Below, one piece after another: positions 1-7,288 of a DNA stretch of 19,863 bases. How positions within the stretch are numbered: position 1 is the first letter of the stretch; each line of letters opens with the position of its first letter. The notes under the pieces are model-generated. The model did no database searches. It was not told the DNA's origin and saw only the letters and a program-made list of their open reading frames with translations. Source of the DNA: G020354645 sp050053515 (GTDB lineage Bacteria > Desulfobacterota > Desulfobacteria > Desulfobacterales > G020354645); contig JASFTQ010000044.1 in NCBI GenBank assembly GCA_050053515.1, positions 1-19,863 on the forward strand, given 5' to 3'. A program made the translations under genes and the position numbers.

Positions 1-574
1 TGATTGCGGCCACTTTATCCATGATGTCGAACTGATTGCAGGCACTGTAATCCCCGTGGATCACCGCCGGCGCTGTATTCAGCATGACCTGGCGGCCCGT
101 ATTGATCAGGGTTTGAGAGGCGGTCGGACCGAAGGCCCACTGGCAGATGATGTCGATGGTGGCTGCGAAATTTGTCAACAGTCCTTCCAATATATCCGGA
201 TGAACCTTTAAACGTGCCCCGGTCCCAACCAGGACGATGCTTTTAAGCCAGCCGGGTGCCTGCAGGGCCAGCACCTGTACGATGGCCCCCCCAAGAGAAT
301 GGCCGATCAAAGTCACATGATCGAGATCCAGCTCAGCTACAAATGCCTCGATAAAATCCGCATAGGCAGCGACACTGTCGTGCCCCTGACCGGTGGATTG
401 ACCGTGTCCGGGAAGATCGATGGCATATATGTTTGCTTGCGGTAGATTTCTGAGATTATCCGGCCAGTTTGTATGATTGCCGCCGGAACCGTGTATCGCC
501 AGCAGGGTTCTTTTTTGTTGGGAAGAAGTGAAAGAATAGAAAATGTTTTCCTCGGCAACTTTAACGAATGGCAT
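1..574 (-). CDS. alpha/beta hydrolase, 3' part outside window
   Basis: The open frame starts at ATG 574-572 and runs off the window edge without a stop, giving the first 191 residues. An AGGGA Shine-Dalgarno-like sequence lies about 6 nt upstream. Visible motifs are HGSGGN at residues 28-33 (oxyanion-hole loop after strand b3), DLPGHGQS at 53-60, and the nucleophile elbow GHSLGG with Ser93. The catalytic Asp and His would lie in the missing C-terminal part or near the edge. The fold family covers esterases, haloperoxidase-like enzymes and ring-cleavage hydrolases, so the substrate cannot be named. There is no signal peptide, so the protein is probably cytoplasmic. It is divergent from the TetR gene at 886, a common arrangement in which the regulator controls the neighbouring enzyme; that link is inference. 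Confidence 0.9.
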   Translation of the reverse strand, partial: MPFVKVAEENIFYSFTSSQQKRTLLAIHGSGGNHTNWPDNLRNLPQANIYAIDLPGHGQSTGQGHDSVAAYADFIEAFVAELDLDHVTLIGHSLGGAIVQVLALQAPGWLKSIVLVGTGARLKVHPDILEGLLTNFAATIDIICQWAFGPTASQTLINTGRQVMLNTAPAVIHGDYSACNQFDIMDKVAAI

Positions 575-617
575 TTTATTCCCTTTTTTTGCTTCGCCGG
601 AGATTCTTTTAGAAGGA

Positions 618-646
618 CTCATAAATTAAATTCTGTTCAATGTCAA
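618..646 (-). promoter_or_regulatory. candidate sigma70 promoter of the alpha/beta hydrolase
   Basis: On the minus strand a perfect -35 hexamer TTGACA (646-641) is followed after 17 bp by TATGAG (623-618), a 4/6 match to the -10 consensus. Transcription would begin near 611, leaving a leader of about 37 nt before the ATG at 574. Confidence 0.45.
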
Positions 647-814
647 CAAAGGAGCAGGGTTTTTTGGTGATTGTAACTAAAGTATTCCAAATTTCGGGTA
701 ATTAGAGTGGTCTGTCAGAATATGGGGATAAGCATACCTAAAACCATTGATATTGTTACACACGATAAATATAAAAAATTATTCATAACTCTAATTTATA
801 ATTTAAATGAATCT

Positions 815-845
815 TATAGTTGACAAAGAAAATAAATAAACTATA
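815..845. promoter_or_regulatory. candidate operator overlapping the TetR promoter
   Basis: A perfect 7-bp inverted repeat, TATAGTT (815-821) and AACTATA (839-845), brackets the promoter. One arm touches the -35 box and the other touches the -10 box, where autorepression by a dimeric regulator would be expected. The arms are AT-rich and 17 bp apart, so chance is possible. Confidence 0.3.
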
Positions 846-847
846 TT
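820..847 (+). promoter_or_regulatory. candidate sigma70 promoter of the TetR gene
   Basis: TTGACA (820-825) is followed after a 16-bp AT-rich spacer by TATATT (842-847). This is a near-consensus pair 38 bp before the TetR start codon. Confidence 0.5.
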
Positions 848-885
848 TCATTTGATAAATAAATACGATTCAGGGAGACAGTGAA

Positions 886-1518
886 ATGGGAATCCGGGAA
901 AGAAAAGAGAGAGAAAAGGAAAGAAGGCGGCAGCAAATCATGGTGGCAGCCAAGAAAGTATTTACGGAAAAAGGCTTCAACAAGGCCACCATGGATGATA
1001 TCGCCGGTGAGGCGGAACTCAGTCCGGGGACAATCTACCTTTACTTCAAGAACAAAGAAGAGCTTTATGCATCGCTTTCTCTCAGAATTTTGCAGTACCT
1101 CCAGATCAGGATCGAACAGGTGTTAAATATCCCCCAATCGACACCGGAACAAAAGCTGGATGCCATGATGAAGGCCATGTATGATGTTTACGAATTCGAT
1201 CCACTGGTGATTATTAACATGTTTCATTTACAATCCAGCGAAACGCTCAAGAATTTATCCCCTGAGCTTTTGTCTCAAATCAAGGACCTGTCCGCCAAAT
1301 CCGTCGGGGCTCTGGCCCGGATTTTTGAGGACGGCATCAAAAAAGGGGTGTTTATCGATCAGCACCCGGTGGCGCTTTCCGATATATTTTGGGCGATGTT
1401 TTCCGGTGTCGTCTTGTGGATGACCAGTAAAAAAATCATCAATGCCGACAAGGATTACCTGAAATCGACGCTGGAAGTAGCCAACCGAATTTTTAAATCC
1501 GGTGTTCAAAAAATGTGA
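886..1518 (+). CDS. TetR/AcrR family transcriptional regulator
   Basis: This is a 210-residue protein of typical TetR length. The N-terminus holds a very basic stretch (residues 4-18) and then the TetR helix-turn-helix. Its recognisable elements are AAKKVFTEKGFNKATMDDIA (22-41), followed by GEAELSPGTIYLYFKNKEEL with the conserved recognition-helix sequence GTIYLYFKNKEEL. The remaining roughly 140 residues are the helical ligand-binding and dimerisation domain, which does not identify the ligand. A GGGAGA sequence about 8 nt upstream supports the ATG at 886. The gene is divergent from the alpha/beta hydrolase, and its stop lies only 3 bp from the stop of the convergent gene at 1522. It probably represses itself and perhaps the hydrolase; this is inferred from position. 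Confidence 0.93.
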   Translation: MGIRERKEREKERRRQQIMVAAKKVFTEKGFNKATMDDIAGEAELSPGTIYLYFKNKEELYASLSLRILQYLQIRIEQVLNIPQSTPEQKLDAMMKAMYDVYEFDPLVIINMFHLQSSETLKNLSPELLSQIKDLSAKSVGALARIFEDGIKKGVFIDQHPVALSDIFWAMFSGVVLWMTSKKIINADKDYLKSTLEVANRIFKSGVQKM

Positions 1519-1521
1519 CCG

Positions 1522-3141
1522 TCACTGAAACAGGCGGGTCAACTCATCGGCTTTAAAGCTGGGCCACTCAATCTCTCGGTTTTTACTCACGGCCACAATT
1601 CCGCGGCCGCCATCCATGACCTCACCGATACAAGATATCTCTATGCCGGCTTCTTTGATTTTTTTGATAAGATTTTGACTGTAACTTTTTTGGCAGCAAA
1701 TCAGGAGGCTGCCGGAGCCGATGAGACCAAGGGGGTGGATATCCAGTAATCGACAAATTTTTTTGGTTTGAGGAAAAATGGGAATTTCGTCCATGTAAAC
1801 CTTGATTCTGTGGCCTCCGGCAACACTTAACTCTTCCAGCGCCGTCGCCAGTCCCCCCTCGGTAATATCATGCATAGCGCTTACCCCTCGTGCATGGCCT
1901 GCAATATCAGCCTCCTCCAAGATACTGATACTGGAAAGAAAGCGGCGGCATTGTTCGATTTCACCCTCCGTCAGACCCAGGTCTTTGAGTCTGTTTCCGA
2001 ACTCCCTGGCAATAATTGCAGTGCCCTCAACCGCAACGGCTTTGGTCAACAACACCTTATCACCGGGTGCAATTTGCTGCTTGTCGATCAGATTGGATTT
2101 TTCAACAGTGCCTGCCATCATTCCGGTAATGATGGGCCGGGTAACGGAATCGGTAATTTCGGTGTGGCCGCCGCATAACGTGATGCCGTATTTTTGACAA
2201 ACCCCATGGAGTTCTCGCATCACCTCCCTGATCGCCGAGGCGCTGGTACCGATGGGGAACAACAGGGTGGTTAAGAACCATTGCGGTTTAGCGCCCGAGG
2301 TCGCGATGTCATTGGCATTTATCAGAATCGCGTAACGACCGATGGCTTCTGTGGTGAAGGTGATCGGATCCGACTTTAAAATCAGGATCTCCTGTTTCTC
2401 GACGGAAACTGCGGCCGTATCCTCACCGACACCGGGTTTTATCAATACGGAAGGGTCATCGAAACTGAATTGGCCCAAAAAATCCTGGAGTAGATCATTG
2501 GGTAGCTTACCTGCCGGCAGTGGTTGACCGAGCTGGATGATCTTTTCAAGCTCCTTTAGTTGGGTAATTGTAAAATCGCTTTTTATGCGAGATTGTTCCG
2601 GAACGGTCCTGTTGTCGAGAAAGGCTGTCAGAGCGCCGACCTGATTGCCGGCCAAAATATCCCAGATATAATCACCGACGATCAAAATCTGATTGACATG
2701 GGTCTTCAGTTTTTGAGCAGCCAGCATGATGCCGTCGCCGCTTGGTTTGGGCTTAACGGGATCATCCCGTGAAATGATAACCTCAAAGTCAGTCGCACTA
2801 ATTTTGTCGAAGTTTTGCAGCGATCTTTCGATAGATTCGCGGCTGTTACGGCTGATGATGCCTAACCTCAGCCCTTTTGAACGCAGATGGAGAATGAGGT
2901 CCTCTGCTCCCGGATTGGGCTCGGAATTTGCGGCGGCTTCCAGCTCGAAGTGGTCCAGGGTCTTGCGTGCCTGCCGGCGTTCGGCATCAGTGGGAAGATT
3001 CTCAATAAACTCGAGGATTAAATTGTCCACCGGACAGCCGATTTTCTTTTTAATGATCGATAAATCCAGTGACTCGGGTCTGGTAAGGGTTCCATCAAAA
3101 TCAAACAGGACGGCCTTGACTAAAAATGGCGAATGCTTCAT
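1522..3141 (-). CDS. HAD-family phosphatase fused to an AIR-synthase/HypE-like domain
   Basis: The 539-residue protein has two recognisable enzyme modules. Residues 8-200 form a HAD hydrolase: motif I DFDGTLT (nucleophile Asp14, acid/base Asp16), motif II Ser97, motif III Lys130, motif IV GDYIWD (156-161). It resembles phosphoglycolate-phosphatase-like HAD-IA enzymes. Residues 215-539 resemble the AIR synthase-related (PurM/HypE/ThiL) ATP-binding fold: GVGEDTAAV at 237-245, NANDIATSGAKP near 275-286, GGHTEIT at 324-330, and HDITEGGLA further on. The sequence ends in RLFQ, so it lacks the C-terminal cysteine that HypE uses to carry the thiocarbamate. It is therefore not a classical HypE. The closest look is to the archaeal-type HypE-like proteins of unknown substrate. 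GGGGAG lies about 10 nt before the ATG. The partnership of the two domains is unexplained. Confidence 0.85.
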   Translation of the reverse strand: MKHSPFLVKAVLFDFDGTLTRPESLDLSIIKKKIGCPVDNLILEFIENLPTDAERRQARKTLDHFELEAAANSEPNPGAEDLILHLRSKGLRLGIISRNSRESIERSLQNFDKISATDFEVIISRDDPVKPKPSGDGIMLAAQKLKTHVNQILIVGDYIWDILAGNQVGALTAFLDNRTVPEQSRIKSDFTITQLKELEKIIQLGQPLPAGKLPNDLLQDFLGQFSFDDPSVLIKPGVGEDTAAVSVEKQEILILKSDPITFTTEAIGRYAILINANDIATSGAKPQWFLTTLLFPIGTSASAIREVMRELHGVCQKYGITLCGGHTEITDSVTRPIITGMMAGTVEKSNLIDKQQIAPGDKVLLTKAVAVEGTAIIAREFGNRLKDLGLTEGEIEQCRRFLSSISILEEADIAGHARGVSAMHDITEGGLATALEELSVAGGHRIKVYMDEIPIFPQTKKICRLLDIHPLGLIGSGSLLICCQKSYSQNLIKKIKEAGIEISCIGEVMDGGRGIVAVSKNREIEWPSFKADELTRLFQ

Positions 3142-3196
3142 TTAACAGTTACTCCCCTTGGTCGCACAAACTCAGAGCTCTGTCGCTTTACCGTTT

Positions 3197-3226
3197 AATA
3201 TAGAATTAATTGCCCGTGCGGGTCAA
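3197..3226 (-). promoter_or_regulatory. candidate sigma70 promoter of the HAD/AIR-synthase-like gene
   Basis: On the minus strand TTGACC (3226-3221) and TATATT (3202-3197) are separated by 18 bp, each 5/6 to consensus. The inferred start of transcription, near 3190, gives a leader of about 50 nt. Confidence 0.4.
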
Positions 3227-3315
3227 CCATCAACGGGCTTTTGCCCACGGATATTTGAGCAACCGCCCGTTAGGAAATGGCCCTTTCCAATTTAAGGGGG
3301 CAGGGATCCCGCATC

Positions 3316-3442
3316 TTGACCGGTTGGCTTCCCTGCAAGCCCCGCCTTTTAAGTGGGGGCTAAGGGAGGCTATCTGAAACAGATATCTTCCTTTCCGGGC
3401 TGCGAAGCACTGCCGAACGGCACAACCCCCGACCCTTACGAG
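3316..3442 (-). repeat. two-hairpin dispersed element, uninterrupted (empty) copy
   Basis: Nearly every block of this segment recurs at 13544-13604 and 13864-13936. Shared blocks include TTGACCGGTTGGCTT, GCAAGCCCCGCCTTTTAAG, GAAGCACTGCCGAACGGCA and CTTTCCGGGCTGCGAAG. In this copy TATCTG and CAGATA are separated only by AAA (3371-3385). In the other copy 259 bp lie at exactly this point. The right terminal hairpin is degenerate here. Read on the minus strand, homology ends at TCAA (3319-3316). Confidence 0.75.
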
Positions 3443-3657
3443 CTGTGTCACAATTCGCAAAAAGCCGTCATTCCGGACGAATCCCGCCTTGCGAGATGAG
3501 ATCCGGAATCCAGAATTTACCAAAGTCAACAGTCTATTACTGGATCCCGGCCTGCCCTGTTAAATCAACCTAAAGGTTGTCCGCAAAGCGGAATTTAACA
3601 GGGAGAGCGCCCCGCTTCGCGGGACTTGGCCGGGATGACGAATTGCGACACAGTCTC
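3440..3657. repeat. large imperfect palindrome of dispersed-repeat type
   Basis: Outer arms at 3440-3457 and 3639-3657 match as inverted repeats over about 18 bp with one gap and one mismatch. Inside them CGTCATTCCGG (3466-3476) pairs with CCGGGATGACG (3630-3640), and CCGGAATCCAG (3503-3513) pairs with CTGGATCCCGG (3540-3550). This is the kind of GTCATTCCGG...CCGGGATGAC intergenic repeat seen in many bacterial genomes. No coding content was found. Confidence 0.7.
3555..3603. repeat. nested multi-hairpin insert inside the palindrome
   Basis: An 11-bp perfect inverted repeat, CCCTGTTAAAT (3555-3565) and ATTTAACAGGG (3593-3603), encloses two small hairpins: CAACC-taaa-GGTTG (3566-3579) and CCGC-aaa-GCGG (3581-3591). 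The 49 bases can fold almost completely into a three-way junction. It interrupts one arm of the surrounding repeat. Confidence 0.65.
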
Positions 3658-3730
3658 TTATGGCAGGAAGCTTCACTAAAATCGTCTCCCCTGTCCGGAT
3701 TTCTTCATTATGCTTTATTTCTTGTTTTTT

Positions 3731-3757
3731 GTCATGCCGGAGGTGGTCCGGCATCCA
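3731..3757. repeat. short palindromic intergenic repeat
   Basis: ATGCCGGA (3734-3741) and TCCGGCAT (3747-3754) form an 8-bp perfect stem with a 5-nt loop, flanked by GTC and CCAG. The layout matches the unit at 3467-3513 (GTCATTCCGG ... CCGGAATCCAG), so it belongs to the same repeat family. Confidence 0.55.
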
Positions 3758-3820
3758 GGTGGCTAAGATCATGTAATAACGATGGATTTCGGGCCAACGG
3801 GCCGAACCGGCTGCCCGGCC

Positions 3821-4741
3821 CTAGTTGAATCCCAAGCGATGCAAAAATTGAATTCCCTGCAACACCTGTTCGTCTGGCGTACCGGGATTCAATTCCATGA
3901 CCAGTAGTGTATTGTGATGGATGTGAGATTTGAGGCAATCAAATGCGATTTCACCGGTACCCGGGACAAGATGATCTGAAAGACCGGTGGCGTCGTGAAG
4001 ATGGATGCCCACAAGGTGGTTGGAAAATTTGTCTAAAAGGGATCCCGCAGGCATTAGGGTGAGGCTTTCATTGGCGTGAGCGTGACCGGTGTCGTGCCAG
4101 TAGCCGATCGGAGCGCCATTGAATTTTTCTAAAAGTATCTCAAGTTCTGTTATGTCCGGCAGCTCGTGATAATGATATCGATTTTCAACACCCAGCCAAA
4201 TTCCTGTTTCTTCAGCTATGTGCGCCAGACAATCCAAGCTGTATAAAAGGCTTTCGAAATACCGGGATTTTAACCGCTCACGTTCTCCCCGTTTTTTGTG
4301 AATAAACGCCCGGGCCTCCGGGGAATTGATTTGATCCGTATAAAAATAGTGATAAAGTTTGTCCAATTCCGGATTCATGTCCACGTAGCCGCAGTGCAGA
4401 ACAACTGCTCGTGCCCCCAATGCGCGGGCATTTTCGATGGTTTTGGTGGTCCATCCGATGGCTTGGCTTCTCTGTTCTTTGTCAGGATGAGATAGCAACA
4501 AGAGATCGCCACCCCCTCCTGAATCGGGCCTTATGGAAGGTATCGGAAAGAAGTTATGGATGCTGACGACTTTCAAGTGGGATTGCTTCAACGCCTCGCG
4601 GAACTGTTTGTAAAGCGTCTCACTAATGCGATAATCCAGCTCGAGCTCGGCAACCTTAAGCTTTTCAAGCAAATCGAGCAAGGTTTTACCCGTATGCGGT
4701 CTGTTCGATGTAAAGGAGGTTGAGAGGGCCAGTTTTTGCAT
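3821..4741 (-). CDS. sugar phosphate isomerase/epimerase-like TIM-barrel protein
   Basis: The 306-residue protein has the pattern of the xylose isomerase-like/AP endonuclease 2 superfamily. Candidate metal ligands sit at strand ends in the expected order: His116 (VVLHCG), Glu186 (GVENR), Asp217 and His220 (YWHDTGHAH), His247/His249 (GIHLHD) and Glu283 (VMELNP). The final elements LLVMELNPGTP and EQVLQGIQFL fit the last barrel strand and helix. The family includes hydroxypyruvate isomerases, inosose enzymes and endonuclease IV; the substrate is unknown. There is no signal peptide. No clear Shine-Dalgarno sequence precedes the ATG at 4741, so the start is less certain than the family call. It is separated from the gene upstream by a repeat element, so it is probably its own transcript. 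Confidence 0.85.
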   Translation of the reverse strand: MQKLALSTSFTSNRPHTGKTLLDLLEKLKVAELELDYRISETLYKQFREALKQSHLKVVSIHNFFPIPSIRPDSGGGGDLLLLSHPDKEQRSQAIGWTTKTIENARALGARAVVLHCGYVDMNPELDKLYHYFYTDQINSPEARAFIHKKRGERERLKSRYFESLLYSLDCLAHIAEETGIWLGVENRYHYHELPDITELEILLEKFNGAPIGYWHDTGHAHANESLTLMPAGSLLDKFSNHLVGIHLHDATGLSDHLVPGTGEIAFDCLKSHIHHNTLLVMELNPGTPDEQVLQGIQFLHRLGFN

Positions 4742-4913
4742 CTAGTCAAGCGAAATAGGATTTAAGGTGGTTCACATAATAATATTCCGATGACACGGGG
4801 TCCAGGCATGGGGTAAATTTTTGTCGGCAAGCTGGTTACCTCGGTGATTCAAAGCGACAAAGGGCCGTTGCCCCAAAAAGTTTTGAAAAAGGGGCTAAAC
4901 AAACATACTGATT

Positions 4914-5028
4914 CTTGCCATACAAATCCTGCCGAGGCGGGATTGCAAGTGCACCGTTGAAAGCACTGAAGTGCTTTGGCCTTTTCGGCAGCAATTCAAG
5001 CCACCCGCTTTGAGGGTGGTCGTTGACT
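4914..5028 (+). repeat. single-module structured element (relative of the 13605-13863 insert)
   Basis: Read on the minus strand this 115-bp segment matches module A of the larger insert: AGTCAACGACCA at the edge, TGGCTTGAATT, the AAAGCAC/GTGCTTT stem (4960-4966 with 4971-4977), and the invariant linker CGGTGCACTTGCAA. The first stem is CCACCC (5001-5006)/GGGTGG (5014-5019), different in sequence from its counterpart but still paired. The opposite edge CTTGCCATACAAA (4914-4926) matches CTTGCCGTACAAA of the insert. Both are preceded by CTG(A/T)TT. It lies just downstream of the stop codon at 5041. The 172 bases between it and the gene at 4741 show no gene. Confidence 0.75.
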
Positions 5029-5040
5029 CAGCCCTGCGCT

Positions 5041-7266
5041 TCAGTAAAGTGATTGTATGTTCTTGAGCCTGTTGGCCATATTCAAAATGTCAGTTTCGGC
5101 TCTTTTAATAAAAGCTTTCAGGGTATCGGTTCGGTCTTTATCGAAGCCTGTCACCTGGGCGACCAATTTGATTTCAATTGGGATTTTACCGACGTAATAA
5201 TCGTCGCTATGCAAGATCTTCATTACCCGTGCCATGGCTTTCCTGCCGAACTTCTCCTCCGTCATGGGCATTACCGAGATGATTTTGGTCTTATCCAGGT
5301 ATCCGACAAGATCCGTCACTCGAACGAGACTGACCAGTTTTTCCATGACGGCTTTGTTGATATGCTCCCGGGTGATGGAACCCTTGCGTACCGGTTGTCG
5401 AGGGGTTGCCCGAAGTACAGAGAAAGTGATCATTGAAAATGGCGTATCGTAGCGCAGAGAGCGGAATATTTCTTTCTCGATGAAAAAAAGAATGCTTCTG
5501 CGATTTAACACCCCCGGGGGCAGTCCCTTTGTCAGTTGGCGTGCGGAGGCGGTCGGTTTGGCTTCGGGTTGCTTTTTCAGGCCGGGTTTTGCCTTGGTTA
5601 TTTCTTCAGATATTTTTTGATAATCGCTTTCATCAATCCCTTTTTCTTTGAGGTTGCCCCTGACCTTATTGATGATTTCTTTTAGCTCGTCTCCTTGTGT
5701 TACACTTTCTTCGAGAACCTGCAAGGCGGAAGGCGCAGCCGCGGGATTCCCATCGGCAGCGGATGTTGCCTGCAGTTTCAAGTCCGAATTCATCCTTTCC
5801 AGACATTGATCCAGGCGTACTTTGAGACGATCCTCGACTTTGTTGAGAACATCAGCATCGATATTTTTTTGCTTTAAACGGCCCATCAATTCGGATTCGA
5901 CCATTGCCACCATTTTGCGGAGTTGATCACTGCCTTCTTCACCTTTTTGTTTGGCAGCATCGATGACAATATTGGACCCGACCCGCTCAACGTAATCAAC
6001 CAGCAAATCGCTGAGCACCTTTTCATCACCGGTGCCTTTTCGAATTTCAGAGGCCAGATAGATCAGCTCGGCCGCCCCTTTGGGGTCATATTTGATTTGA
6101 TCGATAAGATCTTCGCCGGCAACTCCGATTTCTTCAGCGCTCTTTGCGAGGACTTGCGCCAGTTCTTCGTTTTGCAATTCTTTGCCGAGCTCATTGGCCA
6201 GTTGGGCAAATTCCGAAACCGGCATCCCTTCCGCCATAAGAGCTGCCTTGAGTTTGGGCAGCAGTCGTTTCAGTTCGCCGACCTCCGGGACCATCCGCCT
6301 TAAGATTTGCCCCAATCGCGGTATGGAAATTTGACCCTTTTTGTATTCATCTTTTACCAGCTGTATAATAACGTTGTCTGTTATTTCGCTGGTCTCGTCC
6401 TGAATCATCCCCTCATTCTGATAAACGGCCCCCATGGCTTTCTGGGCTTCGATACCTTTGAGGAGTTCGTTTTTCATGTCAAAAACCGCACCGGCTAATT
6501 GCTGAAAATCTAAAGTTTCTTCACCGGAGCCGGCCTCTGCCACTTTGTTTCCGATTTGGCGCAGTTGCTGCAGAATAAGAGGTCCGGACCCACCCGCTTT
6601 GGCCGGATCGCTTTTGGAAGCCTCTTGGTCGGCATCGATCATGGCCTTTGAGAGATCAGAGGGATTTTCAAGCAGATTTTTGAGGGACAGGGATTTTTCC
6701 AGCTCCTGCATAACAACACTTTCGGCGAGCACATCCAGTCCCTTGCCCGTGGCCTGCGTCTGTGGGGTCTTTCCGGCAGGAGCAGCATCCTGTTTGAGTT
6801 TATCACGACTGACGACTTCATCGTCCGCGGTTACTTTTTTGAATATGACATGGTTGATCTTGACCTTGCTGATGCCTTCCTTGGCAAGCGCCGATTTCAT
6901 GGCCTCGGCATCCGCATATCTCGTGGAATCAAAAAAAATCTTTGCAAACGTAGTCAGATCGTCAGGCTTGACACCTTTTTCAAAGGAAACCGATTGAATT
7001 TTTCCTTTTTTAAAATGCGAAAGCATACGGAAGGTGTTAATTCGCGGATCCAGGGGTTCCTCTTCGACAAAGAACTTTTCCTGAGCCATGATAAAAACAA
7101 TCGGCGATAATTCATATAATCCCTGGGTAACTGCTTTGTGAAAATCTGTGGCGGATTGCTTTGTGGACGGGTGGTTGGCATCATACATTACAGCCCGATT
7201 AAACAGCATGGCAAAAGATTTGCCGATTTTGTCCGCATTCTGTTTTGAAAGGGCGGCTTTGGCCAT
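5041..7266 (-). CDS. large helical protein with degenerate GGDEF-like C-terminal domain
   Basis: The 741-residue protein has no signal peptide or membrane segment. Residues 1-140 form a conserved-looking N-terminal module with NRAVMYDANHPSTKQSA near 23-39. Residues 150-580 are rich in Lys, Glu and Ala and predicted largely helical, with low-complexity linkers. From about residue 582 the sequence follows a GGDEF fold: NRRSILFFIEKEIFRSLRYD, then RVTDLVGYLDKTKIISVMPMT, then a helix. At the place of the GG(D/E)EF signature it reads GYLDK (about 655-659), and the FKxxND...GD segment and RxxD inhibitory site are absent. It is therefore not expected to make c-di-GMP and may be a scaffold or binding domain. 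The start lies 22 bp after the kinase stop, indicating one operon; it may be the kinase's substrate or effector, which is inference. Confidence 0.75.
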   Translation of the reverse strand: MAKAALSKQNADKIGKSFAMLFNRAVMYDANHPSTKQSATDFHKAVTQGLYELSPIVFIMAQEKFFVEEEPLDPRINTFRMLSHFKKGKIQSVSFEKGVKPDDLTTFAKIFFDSTRYADAEAMKSALAKEGISKVKINHVIFKKVTADDEVVSRDKLKQDAAPAGKTPQTQATGKGLDVLAESVVMQELEKSLSLKNLLENPSDLSKAMIDADQEASKSDPAKAGGSGPLILQQLRQIGNKVAEAGSGEETLDFQQLAGAVFDMKNELLKGIEAQKAMGAVYQNEGMIQDETSEITDNVIIQLVKDEYKKGQISIPRLGQILRRMVPEVGELKRLLPKLKAALMAEGMPVSEFAQLANELGKELQNEELAQVLAKSAEEIGVAGEDLIDQIKYDPKGAAELIYLASEIRKGTGDEKVLSDLLVDYVERVGSNIVIDAAKQKGEEGSDQLRKMVAMVESELMGRLKQKNIDADVLNKVEDRLKVRLDQCLERMNSDLKLQATSAADGNPAAAPSALQVLEESVTQGDELKEIINKVRGNLKEKGIDESDYQKISEEITKAKPGLKKQPEAKPTASARQLTKGLPPGVLNRRSILFFIEKEIFRSLRYDTPFSMITFSVLRATPRQPVRKGSITREHINKAVMEKLVSLVRVTDLVGYLDKTKIISVMPMTEEKFGRKAMARVMKILHSDDYYVGKIPIEIKLVAQVTGFDKDRTDTLKAFIKRAETDILNMANRLKNIQSLY

Positions 7267-7288
7267 TTTCCAGCCTTTCTATTACCCT

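Larger units (their letters stand above)
3142..3820. other. gene-free, repeat-rich intergenic region
   Basis: No credible gene was found in these 679 bases; the short open frames are traversals of palindromes. From left to right it holds the upstream region of the HAD gene, an inverted repeat AACGGGC (3232-3238)/GCCCGTT (3265-3271) that competes with an inner GGGC-tttt-GCCC hairpin, the empty copy of the two-hairpin element, a large imperfect palindrome with a nested hairpin, and a shorter palindromic repeat. GC-rich GGGCC/GGCCC repeats at about 3790-3820 abut the stop of the next gene and could form a hairpin at its 3' end. Confidence 0.7.

Noticed and set aside
3230..3828. Open frames of 70-99 codons on both strands
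   Set aside because: They run through palindromic repeats on both strands, have no ribosome sites and no domain-like sequence.
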